Shown: positions 13,928 through 22,849, counted from the first letter of the stretch. The stretch: DNA of 24,655 nucleotides from JBQCHF01 sp051953655 (GCA_051953655.1 JBQCIO010000133.1:1-24655), one strand, 5' to 3'. Numbers and translations are program-made. The notes: generated by a model from the sequence alone, not told the origin.

Positions 13928-14980
13928 ATGCAGGGCGGGTCGGATTCGGCGGTCGCCGTCGGGCGCACGGGCAGCGAGGGCGACGACCGGCACGGCGGGA
14001 CGGGCAGTGCCGCCGGCGTCGTCGAGGTGCGCGGGCTGACCAAGCACTTCGGCAGCGGCCCGCGGGCCGTGCACGCGGTGCAGGACCTCACCTTCCGCGT
14101 GCTGCCGGGCCGGGTCACCGGCTTCCTCGGACCCAACGGGGCCGGCAAGACGACGACCCTGCGGATGCTGCTCGGGCTGGTCCGCCCCACGGCGGGGCAG
14201 GCCACCATCGGCGGGCGCCTGTACGCCGAGCTCGTCGACCCGCTGCACGTGGTCGGCGCGGCGCTCGAGGCCACCGGCTTCCACCCCGGCCGCACCGCCC
14301 GCGACCACCTGCGGGTGCTGTGCGCGCAAGCCGGTCTGCCCCCGCGGCGCGCGGACGAGGTGCTCGCCCTGGTCGGGCTGGCCGAGGCCGCCGCCCGCCG
14401 GGTGAGCGGCTTCTCGCTGGGGATGCGCCAGCGCCTCGCGCTGGCCTCGGCGCTGCTCGGCGACCCCCAGGTGCTGCTGCTGGACGAACCGGCCAACGGC
14501 CTGGACCCCGCCGGCATCGCCTGGCTGCGCGGGTTCCTGCGGCACCTCGCCGCACAGGGCCGGACCGTGCTGGTCTCGAGCCACGTGCTGTCCGAGGTCG
14601 CCCAGACCGTCGACGACGTCGTGATCATCGCGCGTGGCCGGCTCGTGCGCACGGCGCCCTTGGCCGAGCTGGTGGCCTCGACCGCCCCCGCGGTCCGGGT
14701 CCGCACCCCCGACGTCGACCGGCTGCGCCAGGCGCTGTCCGCCGCCGGCGTGCAGGTGCTGCCGCCCGGCGCCCCCGACCCCCTGGGGCCGCCCACCGTG
14801 CTGGTTCCCGGCGCCGACGCGGCCCTGGTCGGCCGGCTCGCCCTGCAGGCGGGCGTGGAGCTGCACGAGCTGGTCGTGGTGCGCAGCGACCTCGAGGACG
14901 TCTTCCTCGAGCTGACCGCGGACCGGGCGCCCGCCGAGCCGGGCACCGGCACGACCGGAGAGGCGGAGGGCGTCCGATGA
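13928..14980 (+). CDS. ABC transporter ATP-binding protein
   Basis: A 350-residue ABC ATPase starts at the ATG at 13928 after a GGAGGGAGCGCGGGG purine-rich stretch. A ~30-residue Gly/Ser-rich tail precedes the domain (VVEVRGLTKHFG). Walker A is GPNGAGKTTT with Lys74, the signature is SGFSLGMRQRLALA, Walker B is LLLDEPANGLDP with Asp186/Glu187, and the switch histidine is in VLVSSHVLSE. Residues about 235-350 form the extra C-terminal domain found in drug/antibiotic-export (DrrA/CcmA-like) ATPases. Its TGA overlaps the permease ATG as ATGA, so the pair forms one export-type transporter. The substrate is unknown. Confidence 0.93.
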   Translation: MQGGSDSAVAVGRTGSEGDDRHGGTGSAAGVVEVRGLTKHFGSGPRAVHAVQDLTFRVLPGRVTGFLGPNGAGKTTTLRMLLGLVRPTAGQATIGGRLYAELVDPLHVVGAALEATGFHPGRTARDHLRVLCAQAGLPPRRADEVLALVGLAEAAARRVSGFSLGMRQRLALASALLGDPQVLLLDEPANGLDPAGIAWLRGFLRHLAAQGRTVLVSSHVLSEVAQTVDDVVIIARGRLVRTAPLAELVASTAPAVRVRTPDVDRLRQALSAAGVQVLPPGAPDPLGPPTVLVPGADAALVGRLALQAGVELHELVVVRSDLEDVFLELTADRAPAEPGTGTTGEAEGVR

Positions 14981-15720
14981 CCCGCTCGCTCCGCGCGGAG
15001 GCGCTCAAGCTGCTCACCACCCGCCTCTGGTGGCTGCTCCTGCTCGGGGCGGTGGCCTTCGTCGCCCTGCAGTCCGGCCTGTCCGCGGCGCTGGCCGGCC
15101 AGCAGGGCACCCCCGGCGTCGACACCGAGGCCGGCGTCCGGCAGGTGTGGGCGGCGGCCAGCAACGGCTACGTCTTCTCGCTGGTGCTCGGGATCGTCAC
15201 GATCACCGGCGAGTACCGGGCACGCACGGTGACCTCCACCTTCCTCGCCGTCCCGCGCCGGTCGCGCGTGGTCCTCGCCAAGCTGGCCGTGGCCGCCGCC
15301 TTCGGGCTGCTCTACGCCCTCGTCTCGTGCCTCACGGCCGCCGCCGTCGGCGGCACGGTGCTGGCGATCCGCGGGGCCACCGGGCAGGTCAACGTCGTCT
15401 CCGTGCTCGGCGGCGCGCTGGCCGTCGTCACCCTCTACGCCGTGGTCGGCGTCGGCCTGGGCGCCCTGGTGCGCAACCAGGTGGCGGCCCTCGTCGGAGC
15501 CCTGGTGTGGGTGCTGCTGGTGGAGGCCCTGGTGGTGGCCTTCGCGCCGCAGGTCGGGCGCTGGCTCCCCGGCGGCGCGGCCAACGCGCTGCTGCAGGTC
15601 CAGCCGCTCACCGGCGGGCACCTGCTCGCGCCGTGGGCCGGCGGCCTGATCTTCCTCGGCTACGGCCTCGCGCTGGCGGCGGCCGGGGCCGCGACCACCC
15701 TGCGCCGCGACGTCACGTGA
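14977..15720 (+). CDS. ABC transporter permease (ABC-2 type)
   Basis: A 247-residue membrane protein starts at the ATG at 14977, overlapping the ATPase stop by 4 bases. It opens MTRSLRAEALKLLTTRLWWL, the typical amphipathic start of single-chain ABC-2 permeases. About six membrane segments follow, including LWWLLLLGAVAFVALQSGLS, AVAAAFGLLYALVSCLTAAA, VVTLYAVVGVGLGALVRNQV and the final LIFLGYGLALAAAGAATTL. The GEYRARTVTSTFLAVPRR loop after TM2 is characteristic. It should pair as a homodimer with two copies of the upstream ATPase. It converges on the SDR gene with only 40 bases between stops. Confidence 0.9.
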   Translation: MTRSLRAEALKLLTTRLWWLLLLGAVAFVALQSGLSAALAGQQGTPGVDTEAGVRQVWAAASNGYVFSLVLGIVTITGEYRARTVTSTFLAVPRRSRVVLAKLAVAAAFGLLYALVSCLTAAAVGGTVLAIRGATGQVNVVSVLGGALAVVTLYAVVGVGLGALVRNQVAALVGALVWVLLVEALVVAFAPQVGRWLPGGAANALLQVQPLTGGHLLAPWAGGLIFLGYGLALAAAGAATTLRRDVT

Positions 15721-15760
15721 ACCCGAGCCCCGGTCCCACCAGCACCCGGATCGCCGTGGC

Positions 15761-16552
15761 TCACCACGTCACCTCCTCGCGGTCCTCCCAGAGCAGCCCC
15801 GTGCGGGCGCCCTCGCCGGTGCGGCTGGCCAGCCACACGATGGTCTCCGCCCCCTGCTCGGGCGTGCGCGGCGCCTGCGGGCCGCCCATGTCGGTGGCGC
15901 AGTGATTCGGGCACATCGCGTCCACGAGCACGCCCTTACGCCCCTGCCCGAGCTCGGCCGCCAGGTTCTTGGTCAGCGCGTTGAGCCCGGCCTTGCTGAC
16001 CCGATAGGGGGCCAGACCGCCGTTGGTGCCCGGCCCGCTGAAGCGGCCCAGGCACGCCGAGACGTTCACGACCCGCCCCCACCCGCGCTGCACCATCCCG
16101 GGCACGAAGGTGGAGCACAGCGCGAACGGCCCGTCGAGGTTGGTGGCCAGCACCCGTCGCCACTCCTCGTCGCTGCAGCGCAGGGTCTTGGCCATCCGGT
16201 CGCTCATGACCCCCGCGCAGTTGACCAGGACGTCGACGTCGGCGAGCTCGCCCAGCACCTCCGGCAGCCCGCGCACCGCCACCGGGTCGGCGACGTCGCA
16301 CGCCACCGCCGCCGCCCGCAGCCCCTCGCCCTGCAGCCGGTCGGCGGACTCCCGCAGCCGCTCGGCGTCCCGGGCCAGCAGGACCACGGTGGCCCCCTGC
16401 CGCGCCAGTCCGCGGGCCGCGGCGAACCCGATGCCCCGGCTCCCGCCGGTGACCAGGGCGGTGCGGCCGGTGAGGATCTGCTGGTCGTCGCCGTTCGGGT
16501 CGCCGCCGGTGAGGTCGCCGCCGGCCGGGACGCTGGGCACGTCGTTCGTCAC
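15761..16552 (-). CDS. short-chain dehydrogenase/reductase
   Basis: A 263-residue NAD(P)-dependent oxidoreductase starts at the GTG at 16552. About 27 residues of Gly/Asp-rich tail precede the Rossmann fold. The cofactor motif is TGGSRGIG at 35-42, the structural motif is NCAG at 111-114, Asn138 is in ATNLDG, and the catalytic Tyr183 and Lys187 are in YRVSK; the serine is Ser165 or Ser172, as the loop before Tyr is slightly long. LLARDAERL after the second strand may allow NADPH. The C-terminus, GQGRKGVLVDAMCPNHCATD then MGGPQAPRTPEQGAETIVWL, resembles carbonyl-reductase-like SDRs that act on xenobiotic or endogenous carbonyls. The frame is open to 16747 but that part reads through GC-rich repeats. 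The substrate is unknown. Confidence 0.9.
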   Translation of the reverse strand: MTNDVPSVPAGGDLTGGDPNGDDQQILTGRTALVTGGSRGIGFAAARGLARQGATVVLLARDAERLRESADRLQGEGLRAAAVACDVADPVAVRGLPEVLGELADVDVLVNCAGVMSDRMAKTLRCSDEEWRRVLATNLDGPFALCSTFVPGMVQRGWGRVVNVSACLGRFSGPGTNGGLAPYRVSKAGLNALTKNLAAELGQGRKGVLVDAMCPNHCATDMGGPQAPRTPEQGAETIVWLASRTGEGARTGLLWEDREEVTW

Positions 16553-16579
16553 GCCCCGAGCCTGGGGCGGACCGGAGGT

Positions 16580-16632
16580 GGCCGCACCTCGAGGCCGCAC
16601 CTCGGGGCGGCACCTCGGGGCCGGGCCTCGAG
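16580..16632. repeat. GC-rich direct repeats in the SDR/kgd intergenic region
   Basis: Three near-identical units, GCCGCACCTCGAG (16581-16593), GCCGCACCTCGGGG (16594-16607) and CGGCACCTCGGGG (16608-16620), are followed by a degenerate fourth ending CCTCGAG. They lie in the 266-bp gap between the divergent SDR and kgd genes. The gap holds no other gene that I can support. A weak -10-like TAGGCT at 16761-16766 precedes kgd. Confidence 0.5.
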
Positions 16633-16818
16633 ATCTCCGCTGCGATCCCCGACCGCGGAGGGCGGGATCGGCGACCTGAGGAGGACTCCGGGTGACGAGC
16701 ACCACGGACCGAGTCGATCCGGACCTGCGAGGCTGCGTGCGTCGCATGGAGCGGTCGTTCTAGGCTGGACGACCGCCACCACCAACCGCGCGTACGGTCA
16801 ACGAAGAGGCGATACCGC

Positions 16819-19800
16819 GTGACCCAGTCCTCCCCCAAGAGCGACCCGCTGGCTGCCTTCGGGCCGAACGAGTGGCTCGTCGACGAGCTCTACCAGCAGT
16901 ACCTCAAGGACCCGGACAGCGTGGATCGAGCGTGGTGGGACTTCTTCGCCGACTACGCGCCGTCCGAGACCAACCGCGAGGGCGCCAAGGACGGGGGGGC
17001 CGCCACCGCCCCGGCGCAGGCTCCGGCTCCGGCTCCGGCCCAGCCTCCGGCTCCGCCTCAGGCTCCGGCCCCGGCGGCCGCCACCAATGGCGCCGCTCCC
17101 GCCGCCCCCGCGCCCGCCACCCCTGCCGCGCCGGCCCCGGCCCGGCCGGCCCCCGCTCCCAAGCCTGCGGCGCCCGCCGCGCAGGCTCCCGCGGCGCCGG
17201 CGCCCGCAGCCCCGGCGCCGTCCGAGACGCAGGTCCTCAAGGGCCCGGCCGCCCGGGTGGTCACCAACATGGAGGCCAGCCTCGAGGTCCCCACCGCCAC
17301 CAGCGTGCGGGCGGTGCCGGCCAAGCTGCTCATCGACAACCGCATCGTCATCAACAACCACCTCAAGCGCGGTCGCGGCGGCAAGGTCTCCTTCACGCAC
17401 CTCATCGGTTTCGCCGTGGTGCGGGCCCTGCAGGCGATGCCGGAGATGAACGCCGGGTTCGTCGAGGTCGGCGGCAAGCCCGCCGTTCAGCGCAACGAGC
17501 ACGTGAACCTGGGCCTGGCCATCGACCTGGCCAAGCCCGACGGCTCGCGGCAGCTGGTGGTGCCGTCCATCAAGCACGCCGACGGCATGGACTTCGCCCA
17601 GTTCTGGGCCGCCTACGAGGACGTCGTGCGCCGGGCCCGCGGCAACAAGCTCACCCCCGACGACTTCGCCGGCACCACCATCAGCCTGACCAACCCCGGC
17701 ACCATCGGCACGGTCCACTCGGTGCCGCGGCTGATGAAGGGCCAGGGCACGATCATCGGCGACGGGGCGATGGAGTACCCGGCCGAGTACCAGGGCGCGG
17801 CCACCGAGACCCTGGCCCGGCTCGCGGTGAGCAAGATCCTCACGCTCACCTCCACCTACGACCACCGGATCATCCAGGGCGCCCAGTCCGGCGACTTCCT
17901 GCGCCGCGTCCACCAGCTGCTGCTGGGCGAGGACGGCTTCTACGACGACATCTTCCGCTCGCTGCGCATCCCCTACGAGCCGGTGCGCTGGGTGCAGGAC
18001 ATCTCCTTCTCCCACGACGAGGACGTCAACAAGACCGCGCGGGTGCAGGAGCTCATCCACGCCTACCGTGTGCGCGGCCACCTGATGGCCGACACCGATC
18101 CGCTGGAGTACCGCCAGCGCCGGCACCCGGACCTCGACGTCACCACGCACGGGCTCACCCTGTGGGACCTGGACCGGGAGTTCCCCACCGGCGGCTTCGG
18201 CGGCCAGCCGTTCATGAAGCTGCGCGACATCCTCGGGATCCTGCGCAACTCCTACTGCCGCACGGTGGGCCTGGAGTACATGCACATCCAGGACCCGGAC
18301 CAGCGCGCCTGGCTGCAGGCCCGGGTGGAGGTGCCGCACCAGAGCCCCTCGCGCGACGAGCAGCTGCGGATCCTGCGCCGGCTCAACGCCGCGGAGGCGT
18401 TCGAGACGTTCCTGGCCACCAAGTACGTGGGGCAGAAGCGGTTCTCGCTCGAGGGCGGCGAGTCCGTCATCCCGCTGCTGGACGCCCTGCTGTCCTCGGC
18501 CGCCGAGGCCGAGCTGGACGAGGCCGCCATCGGCATGCCGCACCGCGGACGGCTCAACGTGCTGGCCAACATCGCCGGCAAGAGCTACGGCCAGATCTTC
18601 CGCGAGTTCGAGGGCAACCAGGACCCGCGGTCGGTGCAGGGCTCCGGCGACGTGAAGTACCACCTCGGCACCGAGGGCGTGTTCACCGCCGAGTCCGGCG
18701 AGCAGTGCAAGGTCTACCTCGCGGCCAACCCGAGCCACCTCGAGGCGGTCGACCCGGTGCTCGAGGGCATCGTGCGCGCCAAGCAGGACCGGCTGAACAA
18801 GGGCGGCGGCGACGAGGGCTACTCGGTGCTGCCGATCCTCATGCACGGCGACGCCGCGTTCGCCGGCCAGGGCGTGGTGGCCGAGACGCTCAACCTGTCC
18901 CAGCTGCGCGGCTACCGCACCGGCGGCACGGTGCACGTGGTCATCAATAACCAGGTCGGCTTCACCACCTCGCCGACGTCGTCGCGGTCCTCGCACTACT
19001 GCACCGACGTCGCCCGGATGATCCAGGCGCCGATCTTCCACGTGAACGGCGACGACCCCGAGGCGTGCGTGCGCGTGGCGCGGCTGGCGTTCGAGTTCCG
19101 CCAGGCGTTCAAGAAGGACGTCGTCAGCGACATGGTGTGCTACCGCCGCCGCGGTCACAACGAGGGCGACGACCCGTCGATGACGCAGCCGCTGATGTAC
19201 GCGCTCATCGAGGCCAAGCGCTCGGTGCGCAAGCTCTACACCGAGGGCCTCATCGGCCGCGGCGACATCTCCGTCGAGGAGGCCGAGCAGGCGCTGCGCG
19301 ACTACCAGGAGCAGCTCGAGCGGGTGTTCGTCGAGACCCGCGAGGCGCAGTCGTCCGCAGGCGGCGAGGGCCTGGAGCCGCCGGCCGAGCAGAAGAAGCC
19401 CGCGCACGCCGGGGGCCCGGTCAGCACCGCGGTCGAGCTCGAGGTCGTCAAGCGGATCGCCGACGCGCACGTGGCCATCCCCGACGGCTTCACCGTGCAC
19501 CCGAAGCTGCTGCCGCTGCTGCAGAAGCGGGCCGCGATGGCCTCCGAGGGCGGCATCGACTGGGGCATGGGCGAGCTGTTCGCGATCGGCTCGCTGCTGG
19601 AGCAGGGCGTGCCGGTGCGCCTAGCGGGCCAGGACAGCCGCCGCGGCACCTTCGTGCAGCGCCACGCCGTCCTCACCGACCGGTCCACCGGGGCGGAGTG
19701 GACGCCGCTGGCCTCGCTGGCCAAGGACGGCGCCCGCTTCTGGATCTACGACTCGCTGCTGTCCGAGTACGCCGCGATGGGCTTCGAGTACGGCTACTCG

Positions 19801-20583
19801 GTGGCCCGGCCCGACGCCCTCGTGCTGTGGGAGGCGCAGTTCGGCGACTTCGCCGACGGCGCGCAGACCATCGTGGACGAGTTCATCTCCTCGTCCGAGC
19901 AGAAGTGGGGCCAGCGCTCGAGCGTCGCGCTGCTGCTGCCGCACGGCTACGAGGGCCAGGGGCCGGACCACTCCTCGGCGCGCATCGAGCGCTACCTGCA
20001 GCTGTTCGCCGAGGACAACATGACGGTGGCCAACCCGTCGACGCCGGCGAGCCACTTCCACCTGCTGCGCTGGCAGGCCTTCCACGAGCCGCGCCGGCCG
20101 CTGGTGGTCTTCACCCCCAAGTCGATGCTGCGGCTGAAGGCCGCGGCCTCGCCGGTGGAGGACTTCACCTCCGGCACGTTCCGGCCGGTCATCCCCGAGC
20201 ACGAGCAGCTCGACCGGGTCGACCGCGTGGTCCTGTGCTCGGGCAAGGTCTACTGGGACCTGCTGGCCGAGCGCACCAAGCGGCAGGACCGCTCCACCGC
20301 CATCGTGCGGGTGGAGCGGCTCGCGCCGCTGCCGGTGGAGGAGCTGCTCACGGCGATCTCGCCCTACGAGGGCGCCGAGCTGGTCTGGGTGCAGGAGGAG
20401 CCGGCCAACCAGGGAGCCTGGCCGTTCGTGGCGCTCAACCTGCCCGAGCTGGTCGGCTCGCGCCTGGGCGGGCGCTCGCTGCGCCGGATCTCCCGGGCGG
20501 CGTCGGCCTCCCCGGCGGTCGGCTCGCACAAGGCGCACGACGTCGAGCAGCGCGAGCTGGTCGAGTCCGCGTTCAACCGCTGA
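16819..20583 (+). CDS. kgd: multifunctional 2-oxoglutarate decarboxylase/dehydrogenase E1 (Kgd)
   Basis: A 1254-residue TCA-cycle enzyme starts at the GTG at 16819, with an AGAGG-type site upstream. The order is an E1o N-terminal segment (NEWLVDELYQQYLKDPDSVD, residues 15-48), an Ala/Pro linker (about 55-140), an E2 acyltransferase-like domain (about 145-385) and the ThDP-dependent E1 part (about 390-1254). The E2-like domain ends YDHRIIQGAQSGDF with His349; HRGRLNVLANI begins at His575; the ThDP/Mg motif GDAAFAGQGVVAETLNLSQL contains Asp678 and runs on to INNQVGFTT. It decarboxylates 2-oxoglutarate and feeds succinyl-CoA formation with lipoyl E2 and E3 encoded elsewhere. Length and order match mycobacterial Kgd (about 1230). 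A DUF6104-type gene begins nine bases after the stop. Confidence 0.96.
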   Translation: MTQSSPKSDPLAAFGPNEWLVDELYQQYLKDPDSVDRAWWDFFADYAPSETNREGAKDGGAATAPAQAPAPAPAQPPAPPQAPAPAAATNGAAPAAPAPATPAAPAPARPAPAPKPAAPAAQAPAAPAPAAPAPSETQVLKGPAARVVTNMEASLEVPTATSVRAVPAKLLIDNRIVINNHLKRGRGGKVSFTHLIGFAVVRALQAMPEMNAGFVEVGGKPAVQRNEHVNLGLAIDLAKPDGSRQLVVPSIKHADGMDFAQFWAAYEDVVRRARGNKLTPDDFAGTTISLTNPGTIGTVHSVPRLMKGQGTIIGDGAMEYPAEYQGAATETLARLAVSKILTLTSTYDHRIIQGAQSGDFLRRVHQLLLGEDGFYDDIFRSLRIPYEPVRWVQDISFSHDEDVNKTARVQELIHAYRVRGHLMADTDPLEYRQRRHPDLDVTTHGLTLWDLDREFPTGGFGGQPFMKLRDILGILRNSYCRTVGLEYMHIQDPDQRAWLQARVEVPHQSPSRDEQLRILRRLNAAEAFETFLATKYVGQKRFSLEGGESVIPLLDALLSSAAEAELDEAAIGMPHRGRLNVLANIAGKSYGQIFREFEGNQDPRSVQGSGDVKYHLGTEGVFTAESGEQCKVYLAANPSHLEAVDPVLEGIVRAKQDRLNKGGGDEGYSVLPILMHGDAAFAGQGVVAETLNLSQLRGYRTGGTVHVVINNQVGFTTSPTSSRSSHYCTDVARMIQAPIFHVNGDDPEACVRVARLAFEFRQAFKKDVVSDMVCYRRRGHNEGDDPSMTQPLMYALIEAKRSVRKLYTEGLIGRGDISVEEAEQALRDYQEQLERVFVETREAQSSAGGEGLEPPAEQKKPAHAGGPVSTAVELEVVKRIADAHVAIPDGFTVHPKLLPLLQKRAAMASEGGIDWGMGELFAIGSLLEQGVPVRLAGQDSRRGTFVQRHAVLTDRSTGAEWTPLASLAKDGARFWIYDSLLSEYAAMGFEYGYSVARPDALVLWEAQFGDFADGAQTIVDEFISSSEQKWGQRSSVALLLPHGYEGQGPDHSSARIERYLQLFAEDNMTVANPSTPASHFHLLRWQAFHEPRRPLVVFTPKSMLRLKAAASPVEDFTSGTFRPVIPEHEQLDRVDRVVLCSGKVYWDLLAERTKRQDRSTAIVRVERLAPLPVEELLTAISPYEGAELVWVQEEPANQGAWPFVALNLPELVGSRLGGRSLRRISRAASASPAVGSHKAHDVEQRELVESAFNR

Positions 20584-20592
20584 GGACCGGTC

Positions 20593-20769
20593 TTGTACTT
20601 CACCGACCGGGGGATCGAGGAGCTCGAGGCGCGCCGCGGCGAGGAGGAGGTCTCCCTCGCCTGGGTCGCGGCGCGCCTGCAGGAGTTCGTCGACCTCAAC
20701 CCGGAGTTCGAGATCCCGGTCGAGCGGCTGGCCACCTGGCTGGCCCGCCTGGACGACGAGGACGAGTAG
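20593..20769 (+). CDS. DUF6104-type small protein (58 aa)
   Basis: A 58-residue acidic soluble protein starts at the TTG at 20593: MYFTDRGIEELEARRGEEEV, then SLAWVAARLQEFVDLNPEFE, ending ERLATWLARLDDEDE. It has no membrane segment or cysteine. It begins nine bases after the kgd stop with GAGGACCGG as a possible ribosome site overlapping that stop, so it is almost certainly co-transcribed with kgd. I recall this family as DUF6104, a small protein conserved in actinobacteria next to kgd; its function is unknown. The strongly conserved-looking sequence and tight spacing argue for a real gene despite the rare start codon. Confidence 0.82.
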   Translation: MYFTDRGIEELEARRGEEEVSLAWVAARLQEFVDLNPEFEIPVERLATWLARLDDEDE

Positions 20770-20807
20770 CGCGCCGGCGGCTGCGGTCACGATCTCGGGG
20801 GGGGCGT

Positions 20808-21551
20808 GTGGACGAGGGGTGGTCGCACGACCGGCGGGCCGTGCGGCGGGTCCAGGACCGGCCGGACGCCGACGTCGACCGCTCGCGCTGGCCGTTCACG
20901 CTGCCACCGGTCGCGCAGCTGCTGCGGGACGGGCTCGACCTGCCGGCCGGGGTGACCTTCCTGGTCGGCGAGAACGGGTCGGGCAAGTCCACCCTCGCCG
21001 AGGGCGTCGCCATGGCCTTCGGCCTGTCCCCCGAGGGCGGCTCGCCGTTCGGCCGGCACAGCACCCGGGAGACCGAGTCGCCCCTGCACCGGGCGCTGCG
21101 GCTGGAGCGCGGCGTCGGCGGCCCGCGCTGGGGCTTCTTCCTGCGCGCGGAGACCATGCACGGCTGGTACACGTTCCTGGAGGAGCACCCGGGGACCGGC
21201 CATCGGGCCGAGCCGCGCTACCACGAGATGAGCCACGGCGAGGGCTTCCTCGAGGTGCTCAAGACCCGCTTCGACTCCGCCGGCCTCTACGTGCTCGACG
21301 AGCCCGAGGCGGCGTTGTCCTTCACCTCGTGCCTGGCGCTGGTCGGCGTGCTGCACGACCTCGCCAGCCACGGCGCGCAGGTGCTGTGCGCCACCCACTC
21401 CCCGCTGCTGGCCGCCCTCCCCGGCGCGACGATCCTCGAGCTGGACGACGACGGCTACCACCAGACCTCGTGGGAGGAGCTGGCGCTGGTGGACCACTGG
21501 CGGCGCTACCTCGCCGACCCGCGGGCCTACCTGCGGCACGTGCTGGGGTGA
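20808..21551 (+). CDS. ABC-like AAA family ATPase (COG3910 type)
   Basis: A 247-residue soluble ATPase starts at the GTG at 20808, after a G-run at 20797-20804. It has Walker A VGENGSGKSTLAEG with Lys60, an ABC-type signature HEMSHGEGFLEVL, Walker B GLYVLDEPEAALS and the switch segment CATHSPLLAALPGA. The N-terminal RSRWPFTLPPVAQLLRDGLD is typical of the predicted-ATPase family COG3910. No transporter subunit is attached, and the SMC/RecF-like organisation suggests a regulatory or DNA-related ATPase rather than a pump; the true role is unknown. It lies 38 bases downstream of the DUF6104-type gene on the same strand. Confidence 0.85.
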   Translation: MDEGWSHDRRAVRRVQDRPDADVDRSRWPFTLPPVAQLLRDGLDLPAGVTFLVGENGSGKSTLAEGVAMAFGLSPEGGSPFGRHSTRETESPLHRALRLERGVGGPRWGFFLRAETMHGWYTFLEEHPGTGHRAEPRYHEMSHGEGFLEVLKTRFDSAGLYVLDEPEAALSFTSCLALVGVLHDLASHGAQVLCATHSPLLAALPGATILELDDDGYHQTSWEELALVDHWRRYLADPRAYLRHVLG

Positions 21552-21652
21552 TCATGCTGATGCGGTGAGGGGCGCCCGGAGATGAGCGGTGGCGCGCTGG
21601 CACGGCATGACGCAGGATCGGGCGGGACCACCGCGACGAGGAGGAGGCGGAC

Positions 21653-22180
21653 GTGCCGGAGCCCGAGGGCCAGGAGCTCGAGCAGGTGCGCACGCGCCGC
21701 GAGGCGCTGCGCCAGAAGTACCTGCGCCCGCTCGCGGAGCGGCCGGCCAGCAGCGCGCGCGGGCTGCACCACGCCGCGCTGATCTGCAAGGACGTCGAGG
21801 AGACGATCCGCTTCTACCAGGACCTGCTCGGCTTCCCGCTGGTGGAGCTGGTGGAGAACCGCGACTACGCCGGGTCGAGCCACTTCTTCTTCGACATCGG
21901 CAACCGCACCATGCTCGGGTTCTTCGACTTCCCCGGGCACGAGCACCCGCCCTTCGCCGAGACCCTCGGCGGCGTGCAGCACCTGGCCATCTCGGTGGAC
22001 GAGGAGAGCTTCGCCGCGGCCAAGCAGCGGCTGGACGAGGCCGGGGTGGAGTACATCGGCCCGGACCGCGGCATCGACAACAGCATCTACTTCCACGACC
22101 CCAACGGCACCAACGTGGAGCTCTACTGCGAGCCGGTCGGCCGGTTCGAGGGCGTGCCGCTGGTGCCCGGGGTGGGGTAG
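21653..22180 (+). CDS. VOC-superfamily (glyoxalase-fold) protein
   Basis: A 175-residue protein starts at the GTG at 21653, preceded by GAGGAGGAGG. A charged helical N-terminus of about 35 residues precedes a two-module VOC domain. Probable metal ligands are His39/His40 in GLHHAALIC, His110 in GGVQHLAISVD and Glu156 in GTNVELYCEP, the usual His/His/Glu pattern; IYFHDPNGTNVELY is the hallmark C-terminal strand. Members include glyoxalase I, dioxygenases and fosfomycin-resistance enzymes, and the sequence does not decide between them. It is cytoplasmic. It is 101 bases after the ATPase gene and 21 bases before the cysteine-cluster gene. Confidence 0.88.
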   Translation: MPEPEGQELEQVRTRREALRQKYLRPLAERPASSARGLHHAALICKDVEETIRFYQDLLGFPLVELVENRDYAGSSHFFFDIGNRTMLGFFDFPGHEHPPFAETLGGVQHLAISVDEESFAAAKQRLDEAGVEYIGPDRGIDNSIYFHDPNGTNVELYCEPVGRFEGVPLVPGVG

Positions 22181-22201
22181 GGCGTCTCGTACGCTCGGCG
22201 G

Positions 22202-22849
22202 GTGAGCGCACCGCAGCCCGCCGTCGGCGAGGAGCTTCCCGCCGGCCGGTTCACCGTCTGGCTCGGGCAGATCCGCTCGGCGCTGGACGGCGAGGCCGGG
22301 TCCGACGTCCCCTGCGGCACCTGCACCGCCTGCTGCGCGTCGTCGCAGTTCGTCACCATCGGCCCGGACGAGACCGCCGCCCTCGCCGCGATCCCCCGCG
22401 AGCTGCTCTTCCCCGCCCCGGGCCTGCCCGGGCACCTGCTCATGGGCTACGACGAGCGCGGCCGCTGCCCGATGCTCACCGACGCCGGCTGCTCGGTCTA
22501 CGCCGCGCGGCCGCGCACCTGCCGGGTCTACGACTGCCGGGTCTTCCCCGCCGCCGGCGTCGAGGCCGACAAGCCGCTCATCCGCGAGCAGGCGCAGCGG
22601 TGGAGGTTCGAGCACCCCACGCCCGACGACCAGACCGCGCACGCGGCGGTGCGAGCCGCCGCCCGCTACGTGGCCGAGCACCCCGGGGTCCGCGAGGACG
22701 CCACCCCGCTGCCGCCCACCGGGCGGGCCGTCCTGGCGGTCCGCGCTGCGAAGGCGTTCCTCAGGCAGGACGAGGAGACCGGCGCGCTGGCCCTGGTGCC
22801 CGAGCCCGGGCGCGAGGCCGTCCGCGCCGCCGTCGACCGATCGCGATAG
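22202..22849 (+). CDS. YkgJ-type cysteine-cluster protein
   Basis: A 215-residue protein starts at the GTG at 22202. It carries the CxxCxxCC signature (Cys38, Cys41, Cys44, Cys45 in PCGTCTACCASSQF) and later cysteines in RGRCPMLTDAGCSVYAARPR and TCRVYDCRVFPAAG. This is the arrangement of the YkgJ/UPF0153 zinc- or iron-binding cluster family. The biochemical role is unknown. No membrane segment is present. The stop codon TAG (22847-22849) lies inside the first ATCGCGATAG repeat of the next promoter region, so the following operon has its control sites reaching into this gene's end. Confidence 0.85.
   Translation: MSAPQPAVGEELPAGRFTVWLGQIRSALDGEAGSDVPCGTCTACCASSQFVTIGPDETAALAAIPRELLFPAPGLPGHLLMGYDERGRCPMLTDAGCSVYAARPRTCRVYDCRVFPAAGVEADKPLIREQAQRWRFEHPTPDDQTAHAAVRAAARYVAEHPGVREDATPLPPTGRAVLAVRAAKAFLRQDEETGALALVPEPGREAVRAAVDRSR

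Noticed and set aside
16819..17240. Possible separate gene or repeat element in the kgd Ala/Pro region
   Set aside because: The Pro-Ala stretch is the known flexible linker between the N-terminal segment and the E2-like domain; the frame is continuous from the GTG start.
16798..19500. A 900-residue open frame antisense to kgd
   Set aside because: It is His/Val/Gly/Arg-biased with no domain and mirrors the GC-rich third codon positions of kgd, which is a confident gene. This is the usual antisense artefact in high-GC DNA.
20808..21551. Defence-system ATPase next to kgd
   Set aside because: The ABC-like ATPase fits the general COG3910 type, and its neighbours (DUF6104, VOC, cysteine-cluster genes) include no nuclease, methylase or toxin.
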